DNA of 64,000 bases from Psococerastis gibbosa (taxonomy: Eukaryota; Arthropoda; Insecta; Psocodea; Psocidae). Shown one piece after another: positions 21,930 to 33,100 of this stretch (the stretch's first letter is position 1; each line of letters starts with the position of its first letter). Where the stretch lies: the NCBI GenBank assembly GCA_963971405.1, contig OZ020490.1, positions 32,203,464 to 32,267,463 of the forward strand. The letters run 5' to 3'. A program made the translations under genes and the position numbers. The notes beneath the pieces were generated by a model. That model saw only the letters and a list, made by a program, of their open reading frames with translations, had not been told where the DNA came from and searched no databases.

Positions 21930-22555
21930 GGCCGTTCCCAGGGGGGTGGTCCAAGGGGTTCGGACCCCCCTCCCCGAAATAAAAGGGCTTTACACAAATT
22001 TAATTTTATATTTTAGGGACACAATTTGTCATTTTATGGAAACCTGTATCAGAGACGCCGAGTTTTAAAAATTCTGGGGGGGGGGGGACAAGAATTCCGC
22101 CGGTACTCTGGAAAGTATATAAAGAAAATGCATTGGTAAATGGTCACTTAAAATAACTATAATGCAGAAAATGTTGACCGACGTACTTTCGTAGCGCTCT
22201 TTCTATCAAATTATTGACTAAAACCTTTATATCAAGGTTTTTGCCTCTTCATTGCGAATGCTCGTGATTGCCATGGCATTAAGTCTCTGTGTCTACGCGT
22301 GAAACTATATAAATAAATGAACTGCATCACTAAGGACTCTTCGTTTCTGGGGGGCGCTGCCCCCCCAGAAACTAGTTTGTGGAGGCAAGATGGACCGCGC
22401 CCCCCCCCCCCCAAGTCGGCGTCCCTGACCTGTATGGTTTGAAGAATTGGAATACATTTGTTTCAGTTTGAACACTGGATAAAATTGACTTTCATTAATA
22501 AATTACGTTAAAAAAAATTGAAGCCCCCCCCCCCAACCAAAACCTGGGCTTGGCC
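21930..22555. mobile_element. Outer MITE of the CATGGCCG/CAAGGCC group, carrying a nested MITE
   Basis: The left end CATGGCCGTTCCCAGG plus G run is at 21930. The right end ACCTGGGCTTGGCCTT is at 22536-22555, with the same internal right arm as 2240-2333. The element at 22050-22427 is inserted between them. No clear outer target duplication. Confidence 0.45.
22050..22427. mobile_element. hAT-type MITE with perfect 8-bp target duplication
   Basis: Termini CAGAGACGCCGAG and GTCGGCGTCCCTG are flanked by ACCTGTAT on both sides (22042-22049, 22428-22435). A G run at 22077-22088 mirrors a C run at 22400-22412. Confidence 0.85.
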
Positions 22556-22747
22556 TTAAAACACATTAACTGCCAGTCAAATTATCAAAATTCAGGAAGA
22601 GCTCAACGTCCGACATTTTTGGCGGACAGTATTTTTTTCGTAGGAGACCGCGTATACGTCACTAAAAGGTTGCTTCCACCAATTTTGTTGGATATTACAG
22701 TGTTTAGCTTACATTATCTAATTATAGAATACAGGTCGATATGAAAG

Positions 22748-22959
22748 CAATAGCGGATCCACGGGCTGAGGGGGGGGGGTCTGGGGTCATGAACCCCCCC
22801 CCCCCCCTAAATGAGTAAATTCATAGTAAATTTATAAGATACCTAGTATATAAATGTATAAAAAAATTGATTAAAACTCAACTTTTCAACAGAAAAATTA
22901 CCTTTTAAACTTACAAAAAATTTGTGACCCCCCTAAATATTCGGCTGGATCCGCCCTTG
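22748..22959. mobile_element. hAT-type MITE, GCGGATCC family
   Basis: Termini CAATAGCGGATCCACGG and GGCTGGATCCGCCCTTG. Flanks are TATGAAAG and TATGAAAA (7 of 8). G and C runs occupy the inner left end. Confidence 0.8.
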
Positions 22960-22967
22960 TATGAAAA

Positions 22968-24640
22968 GCCGAAAGGGTATACTTCCAAACGTTTCGACTA
23001 CATCTGCGGTCGACATTTTGTGCCCGGCTGTAGTTAGGATGTTTTTCCAGCGGGAGGGGGAAAAATCCTGAAAATATAATAGAAAAATTGTGGGGTTTTA
23101 CGCATTTTGACAGCAGTAAAGCTTGGAATTTTTAGACAAAGACACATTGATATATATTATTGCCAACAAGGGGGGTCAATCCCCGGGGGATAAAAAATAA
23201 TAGTATAGGCGAGGAATAATGGCAATGACAAATGACATCACAACTACAAACAACATCGACCGTGATTGGGGCCCCAATGAGCGGAGCGGTTTCGCGGTTC
23301 GCCAAACATAGAAATATATTAACTGGAATGGCAGGAGCCCTAAAATAAGCAGAGGCGGACGCAGCAACCGACACTGCGGGCAATTGCCCCTTTTGGCTCT
23401 AAAATACAAGAGTTAACTGCACTCAAAATGCGTAAAACCCCAATGTTTCAGCCCTATTTTTCAAAAAAATTTACACAGTGGAGACCCCCGGGCCCCCCTT
23501 CATATCCTCCGAACCCTCTGGCTCATGCGCAAAGGACACTAAGGTCATTAATTTAAAAGCTGCGTACGTCCATGAGATATGAGAACGGTTTTCCCCATTT
23601 TATAGACTTTTATGAAAATCGATGGAGGGGCGCCAAATTATACATCGCCCCCTTAGAAAACCTATCGTTACGCCACTGCCAAGTGCCTCCCCCTTTTATG
23701 AGGTCTCGAGACCACCTCTGACACAACGAACAAAAACAAACAAACAAAAAAACGGTGTTAGTAGTGCGCGGATGAGCGCAGCGGTTGCGTCGTCGTTTAT
23801 TGAGAAAATGTTGTATCAGTATGTAATAAATGATAAGAGGTGAATGTGTGTATTTTCTTCTTTGTCCCAATCCCCAGAGCAGGAGAATTAATTGCTTACT
23901 TATTCAAACCTTCACCTGTTATTTCATCCAGATCATTATGAAGCTCTACCCTGCGGAGTCAGTCAGTAGTGGACTAATAAGAAAATAGGAAAGGAACATG
24001 GCTGGCCGGGGCATTCATTCTCCAAGGTTCGTTCCCTTCATAATACTGTAATTATTATGAATTCATACTACATACATAGTACACACAGTACATAATAAAT
24101 GTATTGTTCTTAATACATAATACGACACTCTCCCTTCATAATATAATACTCAACCAGCTCCAGCCCCAGAAGCCAAAGCAAAAATTGAGGCAGCAAGAAA
24201 GCAATCAGGAAAGACGCGGGAATTAAAGTGTTGAAACTGTTGTTTATTTCAACACACTAATGAGGTCACTTTAATGATTTCTTACAGGGGGGGGGGGGGT
24301 CTAAGTTAGCTCAGCTCTCACGCTATTGTTTTCCTAAAATTTGAATAGATTCTCTCCCCCTCCCCAATATTAATTAATTCATTACACTGCTCTCTCATTT
24401 TTCTTAACCGTTCCGTTCCGTACAGTATATTAATTAAAAATTATAGTATTACAATAAATACGAAGACCGAAGTTATTGCTTTCTTTATCATAAAGATAAC
24501 CGCAACTGCGGAATCCCATATTTTAAAATGATTCTGACTTGTAAGTAAGTAAGTAAGTAAGTGTAATTAATTAATAAATAATAACTAACTAAATTAAATA
24601 AACACTCATTTTTTTGCTCGGTCTCCACCCGCTTTGATCT
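22968..24640. other. Repeat-derived spacer between the LINE region and 5S copy 2
   Basis: Contains fragments of the G/C-tract MITE group (23340-23530, right end GTTACGCCACTG near 23668-23679) and the dispersed motif CATCTGCGGTCGACA (23000). There is a lone G run at 24288-24299 and a GTAA microsatellite at 24541-24560. I see no exon. Confidence 0.4.
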
Positions 24641-24645
24641 CAACT

Positions 24646-24695
24646 ATTCCACAATACACCAAGAACGTAATAGTGGAACATAAGCGAAGGAGGTT
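24646..24695 (+). promoter_or_regulatory. Bipartite PSE-like element upstream of 5S copy 2
   Basis: ATTCCACAATA, 32 bp, then GGAGGTT. The spacer AACGTAATAGTGGAACATAA is nearly identical to that of copy 5. Confidence 0.55.
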
Positions 24696-24754
24696 GCAAT
24701 AACCAGCTCAACAGAACAGAGCTTCCATATAGCCGCAGCTATACTACTTCTAAT

Positions 24755-24873
24755 GTCAACGACCATACCATGTTGAACACACCGGTTCTCGTCCGATCAC
24801 CGAAGTTAAGCAACATCGGGCGTGGTTAGTACTTGGATGGGTGACCGCTTGGGAACACCACGTGTCGTTGGCT
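24755..24873 (+). rRNA. 5S ribosomal RNA, copy 2
   Basis: Full-length, with intact internal promoter blocks. Followed by a T5 terminator (GGCTTTTTGA). The upstream 65 bp share AACAGAGCTT and TAGCCGCAGCTATACTAC with copy 5. Confidence 0.95.
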
Positions 24874-25013
24874 TTTTGATACTTTTTTATGTTTTTGCAC
24901 ATCAGTTCCATTTAAAAAAAATTTAATTTCAGCTTAAATGTTATTGCTTAATTTATGAATACAGTATGATCTTAGCTAATGGAACATACAATATAATATA
25001 TATTGTGTAACAT

Positions 25014-25390
25014 CAGGTGCGGATCTATGGGCCATAGCCCCACCCCCCATTCGGTGTAAAACCCTACTATTTCAGTCTTATTTTTCACACATTTTCTGCC
25101 GGGGGAGACCCCCGGGCCCCCCTCGTGCCCCATTGTATTAATTACCTATAACATAGTAAATTCATTAGATACCTAGTAAGAACATTTTTTTGAGTAAAAC
25201 TCAAAGTTTCAAAAATTTACAAATAGTTCTGCCCCCCCCCCTGAAGTTTCGGCTGGATCCGCCCTTGATAGAACCCTTATTGCTCTAAAAATGCGTAAAA
25301 CCCCATTATTTCAGCCCTTTTTTTTTCAAAAAAAAATTCATAATATCTTACTATTAATTCCCTCCTTGGTCTCGTTCTCATCCGCGCCTG
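25014..25390. mobile_element. hAT-type MITE, GCGGATC family, mosaic
   Basis: Left CAGGTGCGGATCTATGG and right CTCATCCGCGCCTG, with flanks TGTAACAT and CATAACAT (6 of 8). An internal right end of the GGATCCGCCCTTG type at 25250-25267 shows that a second family member is embedded. Confidence 0.55.
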
Positions 25391-25548
25391 CATAACATCA
25401 TCAATGAAAGAAGATATTTATTGTATTTACTTACTGTTATTATGACTTATGAAAAAAAAGAGTGTAGTCGTGTGCTGCCACCTGTGGAGTAAACTGGAAA
25501 CTAATTTTTTCTCTCACAAAAGGTGGAGTCTCGGAGGCAACACCGTTC

Positions 25549-25599
25549 GTTCTTCACTGGAGCAAATTGATAATAGCAAAACAAAAGTCAAAGGAGGTT
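25549..25599 (+). promoter_or_regulatory. Bipartite element A, no 5S behind it
   Basis: GTTCTTCACTG, 33 bp, then GGAGGTT. A T9 run follows within 5 bases, which would act as a polymerase III terminator. First of three tandem elements. Confidence 0.5.
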
Positions 25600-25642
25600 A
25601 AATTTTTTTTTCGATGCGTTCTTGATTCCCGATCCCCACGCT

Positions 25643-25692
25643 GTTCTTCAATGAGACTATTCGCTATTAGTAAACTAAGACAATAGGAGGTT
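25643..25692 (+). promoter_or_regulatory. Bipartite element B, no 5S behind it
   Basis: GTTCTTCAATG, 32 bp, then GGAGGTT. Starts 94 bp after element A. The following sequence GCATTGCAGGCCACGTGATG is palindromic in part (GCCACGTGATGGC). Confidence 0.55.
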
Positions 25693-25766
25693 GCATTGCA
25701 GGCCACGTGATGGCCATTGCACATCATGGCGGCGACCACGTTGGAGGTCAATGACGTTGGGTTGCC

Positions 25767-25816
25767 GTTCTGTTGTAGGACAACTTTCAACCAGGCGAAC
25801 ATGTGAATAGGAGGTT
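25767..25816 (+). promoter_or_regulatory. Bipartite element C, no 5S behind it
   Basis: GTTCTGTTGTA, 32 bp, then GGAGGTT. The first box is the most diverged of the clear set. Starts 124 bp after element B. Confidence 0.45.
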
Positions 25817-26288
25817 GTATTGACCGAATTTTGATTTCTGTATGCGGCTGTGACCTCAAACAGTTATAACACTGATGCAAGTGAATGTGAAACACTAAGG
25901 TGGGTAGGTAGCTGGGATTAGATCCAGGGGGTGGGGCCGTGGGGGTAGGTGCATAAGTTCTATTAAATCGATTGATTTTCGCGGGGTTATTTGAATTTGT
26001 TTTAAAATATAAACATTGAGAATGTGTTTAGGATATCTAGTAAATTCCCTGCACTTTATTACTATGCGTAAATTCATCAAGGAAAACCAAATTCTATCTA
26101 GTGTTAACTCGTCAAACCTTTAGGGAGTCCCTCCCCCCCTGCTCCCCCTTGGAGGTGGGGGTCCGGAATCGTGATCGATCCCCATGGAACTTATTTAAAA
26201 TTAATCCATAAAACAACAAACAGGGGGGGGGGGTAAAATCATAAGATAGTAAAAAAATTAACGTAAATTTAAGATATAGGCTACCTAC

Positions 26289-26646
26289 CATGGCCGTCCG
26301 CAGGATGAAATATGAGATGGGTCAAGTGCGAATGAAAAAAAATTGAAAATTCCACAGTTTTTTTTGTTAGGGGGGGGGCAGGTATGGGATAAAGTAATAT
26401 TATAAATAAAAAATCAATAATTACGATGAATCCTCCAATTGGGCAGTTTAAAAAGTTTTGCTGTAGTTTTCGCGTGTTTTTGTTTAAAAGTTTAGAAGAG
26501 TTAATTTTTTTTAAATTTCTTGTTGTTTATTTAAAAAAAAAAAAACATTCATAGAAATTATGTTTTGTACCTAATTAGTACCATTTTTTCCGGGTCCATC
26601 GAGGTGGGTCAGATGACCCATCTCCCCATAGCTGTGGACGGCCATG
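26289..26646. mobile_element. hAT-type MITE, CATGGCCGTCC family
   Basis: Termini CATGGCCGTCCGCAGG and GCTGTGGACGGCCATG. Flanks are CTACCTAC and CTACCTAT (7 of 8). Confidence 0.8.
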
Positions 26647-26712
26647 CTACCTATATATACCTCTTGTGACCTCCTTACATTTTCCGCTGTATCCGCCCTT
26701 GCTCCTTCAGTC

Positions 26713-26961
26713 CAGGCACGCAGCCAGGGAGGGGGCTTTGGGGGCTGAAGCCCCTCCCGAAATGTAAAAAAAGGGGGGGGAAATTATTTTTTTAGTTTAT
26801 TTATATTTGTTCTCGCTCGATCCAGTGTATATACAGTAGATTCGATAGTGCAAGATACTTCCGCAGATTACGGAAGACTTGACCCGCCGGGTATTCCATA
26901 CCCCCCCCCCAACCCCCTGGTAGTTAGCCCCTCCCGAAATAAAATCCTGACTACGTGCTTG
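26713..26961. mobile_element. hAT-type MITE with perfect 8-bp target duplication
   Basis: Termini CAGGCACGCAGCCAGG and CCTGACTACGTGCTTG are flanked by CTTCAGTC on both sides (26705-26712, 26962-26969). G and C runs are mirrored inside the ends. Confidence 0.85.
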
Positions 26962-27139
26962 CTTCAGTCCATCCAATCCTGACTATCTGCGAATAAATAA
27001 TAGATTTATTTTCAAAAGCTTCGGAATCCACTGCCTCAACACGACACTTCAGCGATGGAATGGTGTACAGATAGAGGACAGGCACTGTATTTCATAAATA
27101 ACAAAACCACATGATGTAAAATAAATAAAATTATAAAGT

Positions 27140-30100
27140 TTATTGCCTCCCTTGTTCTAAAAAAGCTTGAGAATTTCTTCTTGTAAAAAAGAAGGGCGCT
27201 TCTTCTGTCGGACACAGGAATCTCTTCATAATGGGTTCCCAACCTCTTGTCTTGTTCCCGACTGGTTCCCACATGTTGTTCCATAACGCGTTGGCAACTG
27301 GAAGAAAAAGAAATATTTAATCCTATACAGGACTTGATAATACTAAAACTACATTAAAGAAAAAGATGGAAATTGAAAAAACTGCGATAAATGAAAAAAG
27401 GAAGTATGTAAATGCCAACGACACGTGGTGTTCCCAAGTGGTCACCCATCCAAGTACTAACCACGCCCGATGTTGCTTAACTTCGGTGACCTGACGAGAA
27501 CCGGTGTGTTAAAAATGGTATGGTCGTTGAAAATGGTGTCTGTTTATTTTCTGTCTATTTGAAGCTACATAAGATAAAAAAATAAACATAAATATATCTA
27601 CGAGCAAACAATATGAATACAATAAAATCATTAAAAAACCAAAGACAAAGGGGCGTCATTTGGGGATTGAAAAATAATCTATACAGTAACTTGTAACTTC
27701 ATGTTAAAAATAAATTATTATTAAGAGGATATACTATGTAGAAAATGAGCACCCCAAAATTTGTTGTTTTTATTGACATTTTATTTAATTAACAAAGCAG
27801 GTTATTTGGCTCATGTAAGTTGTAGAAGACTACTTCTGCCATGCATGATATAGCAGGAAATATTAAATTTTTGGTAACTTAGTACTGTCAAAAAAACCAC
27901 TGGTGACTAAAATTTCTCGTAAAATGGAATTTATGGAAAGACTAGAAAGCCGAAAAATAAAAATACCCAATGACATTAGCCAAATTTTATATAACTTGCT
28001 AAGTTAATGAAAAAAAAAGAAAAGTATTTAATTTTAGGGTGCCAATTTTCTACGTAGCATACATATCATATCCTCTTAATGAGCGCACTAAATCAGGGGT
28101 TTCCAAACTTTTTTGTCCGTGGACCACGAGATTATTTTCCGTGGACCCTCATGGCTGTGATAGAAAATTCATTAAATTCTAGGACCAAGATCAAGTAGCT
28201 TGTGCCAACAATTACGTGCTAATATTTGATTAAATGTTTAGAGCTGGTACCGGGCGGAATTTGTAGTTCAGTGCCAAACTTATTGTATTTTATTTCAAAT
28301 TTCCAATAACTAACTCAGCTGTTTTATTTTCTTATTTCATACTTTGTTTGGCCCGTGGACCACAGGTTGGGAACCGCTACACCAAATAAAGAGATAAGAA
28401 GTGAAAAAAAGCCTATAAAAAAAACACTTTTTATTTAGTATGTTGCTTTTATAATAATAATATTAATAATAATAATAATAATAATAGATTAGGTAGGAGG
28501 AGGTAGCAAGTAGTAAATCGCTGGCTGGCTCCTCGCCTTGCCTGCCTGCTCCTTCCTTCCTCTACTTGTCACGTTGTTCCTCAATTTACCGAGAACATAG
28601 TAGTGTATCATAACCGAAGGAGGTTACAGCAGAGCCGGGAGCGCGTAATATGTAGCAGCTACATTGTAACCTATTGAAATAGCCTGAGCATTAGCTCACC
28701 TGTTGTCAACGACCATACCATGTTGAACACACCGGTTCTCGTCCGATCACCGAAGTTAAGCAACATCGGGCGTGGTTAGTACTTGGATGGGTGACCGCTT
28801 GGGAACACCACGTGTCGTTGGCTTTTTGACACTTTTTTCATTTTATATTGTTTTTAAAATTAGACAGAATTTAAAATTCTTTCTTATAACCCAGTTTCAC
28901 TTTTTTTTTTTTCTTTGACCATTTTACAATTTTATTTTTAATTGTAAAATTTCAGGTGCGTGGGTGTGATATATAGATTTTTGGCAGAAAATTGTAATTA
29001 ATATCTACAGTAAATTAATTTATTCATGCAGAATCCCATATTTTAAAAGGATTTTTATGAATAAGTATGTGTAAAGAAAGAGAGCTATAGAAATAAAAAT
29101 TAATTTCATTCATTTTTTTTTTTGCTCAGCTTTCAACTATTCCACAATACACCAAGAACGTAATAGTGGAATATAAGCGAAGGAGGTTACAATAAACAGT
29201 TCAACAGAACAGAGCTGGGAATAGGGAGCAAGCATGTACGAATATAGCCGCAGCTATACTACATCTAATATCAACGACCATACCATGTTGAACACACCGG
29301 TTCTCGTCCGATCACCGAAGTTAAGCAACATCGGGCGTGGTTAGTACTTGGATGGGTGACCGCTTGGGAACACCACGTGTCGTTGGCTTTTTTTTACAAT
29401 TTTATATAGTTCTTCATATAACACACAATTTTGAATTAATTTTTTTTCTTACGGTCCAATTCAATAAACCATCTATTTTATATTTGAGATTGGATTATCG
29501 TTCAATTTTGACGCTTTATATAAAGTAAGCTAATACTTTGGAGAAATGACAGTAAAGGTGCAAACGAACTCAACAGAGATTTAAAATTTGAAGGACGTGT
29601 GGTATAGAGCCATAGGTAGAGATAGAAATGACTAAATAATTTCTAAACAAATCAGGCCTGAGTATTTTGACTAGATATTAATTTATTCCTCGTTTTACAG
29701 TCCCAAGAATATGAAATTGGTCTCTTTATTTCATTTTTAGCTCCTTTAATTAATAATAAAAAACATATTTCATTGTAAATTTCCATTTTCAATCAACCCG
29801 TGTGAGTTTTTAAAGGTAGGCTGGCTTTATTTCTTCTGCGGATTTTTTTTCTTGAAAATATGTCCATATCTGTGAAAATTGCGGCTGTGAAACAACTGTG
29901 AACACTTTAAATACATTATATTAGGCCTACAAAATATTAAGAAATCTCTGCCGTATGTATATTTCACATTCATATTTTTGGTCCGTATACTGGATCCACT
30001 TTACCACCATTATTTTGACTTCTAAACTCGTACTTACTGAGAGCGTGGCTTCTCTGACTGAAGTGGAAGCAGTCCGGGGCAAACAGATTGAGATCTGGGG

Positions 30101-33100
30101 CCTCCCCAAAAATTGTGTTCAGGTTATCAGGGGACTCCACCCCCAGAAAGAACGGCTGTAGAACAACTGTGAATTCGTCCGAATCGAATTTACTCATGGC
30201 GGACTATACAGTTGCACGTGAAAAAGAACCACACGATAGATTAATCAACAAAGGAAATAAATAATATTTATTACACCACTATTAGTTATTAATAATTACT
30301 ATAATAATAACTTATTATTCACAGGCTCAAGGCTGTATGTATAGCTCAACCGCTGCTGCATTAACTATTGTACTAACTAACTAACTATGATAATTTGAAT
30401 GTCAAAAAATAAATATCATCAAATTAATGAATGTAATTATGGGGAAGAAGTTGAAAAAGAGGAAAAAAGAACTAACTAGGCAACTAACGTTTTTAATTGC
30501 ATCTACTTACTTCACTTAGTACTCACTTATTAGCATATAATAACTTAAAATCATCTGTCTCTCTCATATCCATCCATCCATCAATCCATACAAGCAATCA
30601 ATCAATCAATCAATCATCACCATTTCCACCACCACATCCATCATCGATCGCCGCGAGTGGGCTTCTGGAGAGAGCACGTTGTTCCCGAATGGAGTAATGG
30701 CGTATTAGAATAGTATAAAAATAGGAGGTTACAAGGTGTGGAAAATTCAACAACATGGATGCCAAAAAAGCACGTCATTCTCCACTACCGAGAGAATTCA
30801 TCCCAGGCTGTTATGAAATGTCATCTAATATGACTGTGACAAAGTTCTTAAAAAGAGTGCAGATAGATCTAAACTAAGTATACAACACAGTTTACACAAA
30901 ATTAATTACGTCGTGACTTAACCGTATAACGAATGGCCCCAACACCCAAGTTTTCAAAACGTTTAAAAGATTCCACCAGACATCTATAACATTAGGAGGT
31001 CAACTCAAAGAAGTCGTTTGCGAAATTTGCTTGCCCAGCCAGTTTACACCGCCATTTTGTTCTTCAATCAGGAAAAAATGGAGCAGTGATGTATAAAATT
31101 AGGAGGTTAGATTAGTGTGTTTGAATTCTCGGTCGCGAGGCGGGCAAGGTTACGCGCCAGGCCGACATTTTATTCATTGATCAATATACAAGGCCGTGGC
31201 CTTAGCAAGGACAAGGACGGGTATTAGGGTTGCATAACTTGTCATTTTTCGGGTTAAATTTTTGTGTTGGGTTTGCAAGCGTTTTGGATGTTCCCAAAGG
31301 CGGCTGGCTATTCGGCCATATTCCACTTGTCAATATTCCGTCATTTAGGCCTATGCATAAAAAATGAGTATATTAAAACTTATTTATAACTTAATTCACA
31401 ATAGAGCCACTTACTATGTTCTTTTCAACTTCCCAGTAGCCATGCAAGATTCTCTCGACAGACTGGGCTTTTGCTTTTTCCACACCCCCGAACAAGCAAG
31501 AGCAGAGAACCAGCTGCTTGGCGTAGCACACAAACGGTACATTCTTTAAGTTCCGCAACTGTAAAATGTCTGAAAAAGAAATAAGAATAAGAAAATTTCA
31601 ATTTTTGCCGTTGTTGCTTGGGCAGACTGTTCTTTTGCTATTCCAACTTACTGAAATCTATAATTATTATTAAACAAATGGTTAGATGGACTTAAATTGC
31701 AAGGCTGTAGCAAGGATTTTATTTGGGGGAGGCTGTAGGTCTATATTTGACCCTATTTAATGTAAATTGTTTTCTTGAGAACTCAATTGTGTAGTAAGTA
31801 GCGTATGCTCTGGAGGTTGTTGTGCTACTCGTATATGAAAGCATAGGCAAATCAAACGTCAATTCATTGGCGGATTTAGCTTTGGTGCGGTCGTGCGGAC
31901 ACAGGCAGATAATATTTTGTAGATATATGGACTAAATCATAATGCTATAATTACGACGGTTTAGATTGTATATAAATAATTGCGAACACCAATCGATTTT
32001 TCAAACATTTGCACCTGTCAGCTGTCCGCCGTTTAGATCTATTGTCATGAACAGTATATACTTACTTGGTATATGTATAAGATTGACAAAAGTCCTTGGC
32101 AATTTGGCCTTGAGATAGGTAAGGGTGGCTTCCAGCATCCGTCTGTGGCCATCTGGAGAATCTTTCTCACCCTCCACGAAACAGAACTCATTACAGATGT
32201 CATTTCCTCCTATCAAAATGTTTACCACCTGCAAATATAGAACCACTCGTAATTGCCTGGTAAAGGTTTAAGGGAAAGCTATTCCTAATTTCCTTTTAAT
32301 ATATGGTCCAGAACCAGTAAACAACTCTGGGCCAGAACAGTTGTTTGTTGGGTCAAGCCCCACACTTGCTACATTTTCTGGCCATGCTTCGGAGGGCATG
32401 TAAAGCAGACGGTCCCGGGTCTTCCTAGTTGAGTATAAGAGAGGGCTTTATAGGCATAACTCGGCTAGGCTGACTAATAGAACAATAAGTCAATATTTAT
32501 TTATTTATTTAGAACAATGGTCGGCAACCTTTTTGTATAAGTGAACCATACTCCTTGTTTTCGGCAACTGAGACCTTTCCAAAACCGCCGACGATAGCAG
32601 AACGATTTCCAGCACAAATTGAGCTTGGGCGGTATGTTTGTGTGTTGTGTCTCTGTGGTTAGGCGCCCATTCCATTGACCGGCTAGGGCTATTTCCAAAA
32701 ACAGTGACGTGGTAGCAGACATTTAAGACTTAGGTTGCGATTCCACCGATCTCGCATTGCAGAATGCAAATGACATTGACGGAAATTAGAATTTTTCTTT
32801 TTATAGAAATCTATTAAAATGTTTGTACTTAACATATCCCATGACGCCATTTTTTAATTTTAGTTTGTTTGTTTGTGATTTTACTGTATGATCATTGATC
32901 AATTTTAACTAGGGCATAGAGGAAAATAAACATTTCCGTCAATTCTGCAATGCGAGGTCGGTGGAAACGCCACCTAAGTCTTGAATGTCTGCTACCACGT
33001 CACCGTTATTGGAAATAGCCCTAACCGGTCAATGGAATGGGCATCTAAACAAGAAGTAGCAGAAATCACAATATTCATGTCAAGCAGTTATGATAAAAAA

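Noticed and set aside
30755-30874. 39-codon frame after bipartite element D, starting MDAKKARHSP
   Set aside because: Too short, no homology recognised, and no reason to think the upstream element drives an mRNA. Kept only as a note.
30950-31000. A tenth bipartite element
   Set aside because: CTATAACATTAGGAGGT fits the second box, but the first box (TTTTCAAAACG) matches too poorly to count.
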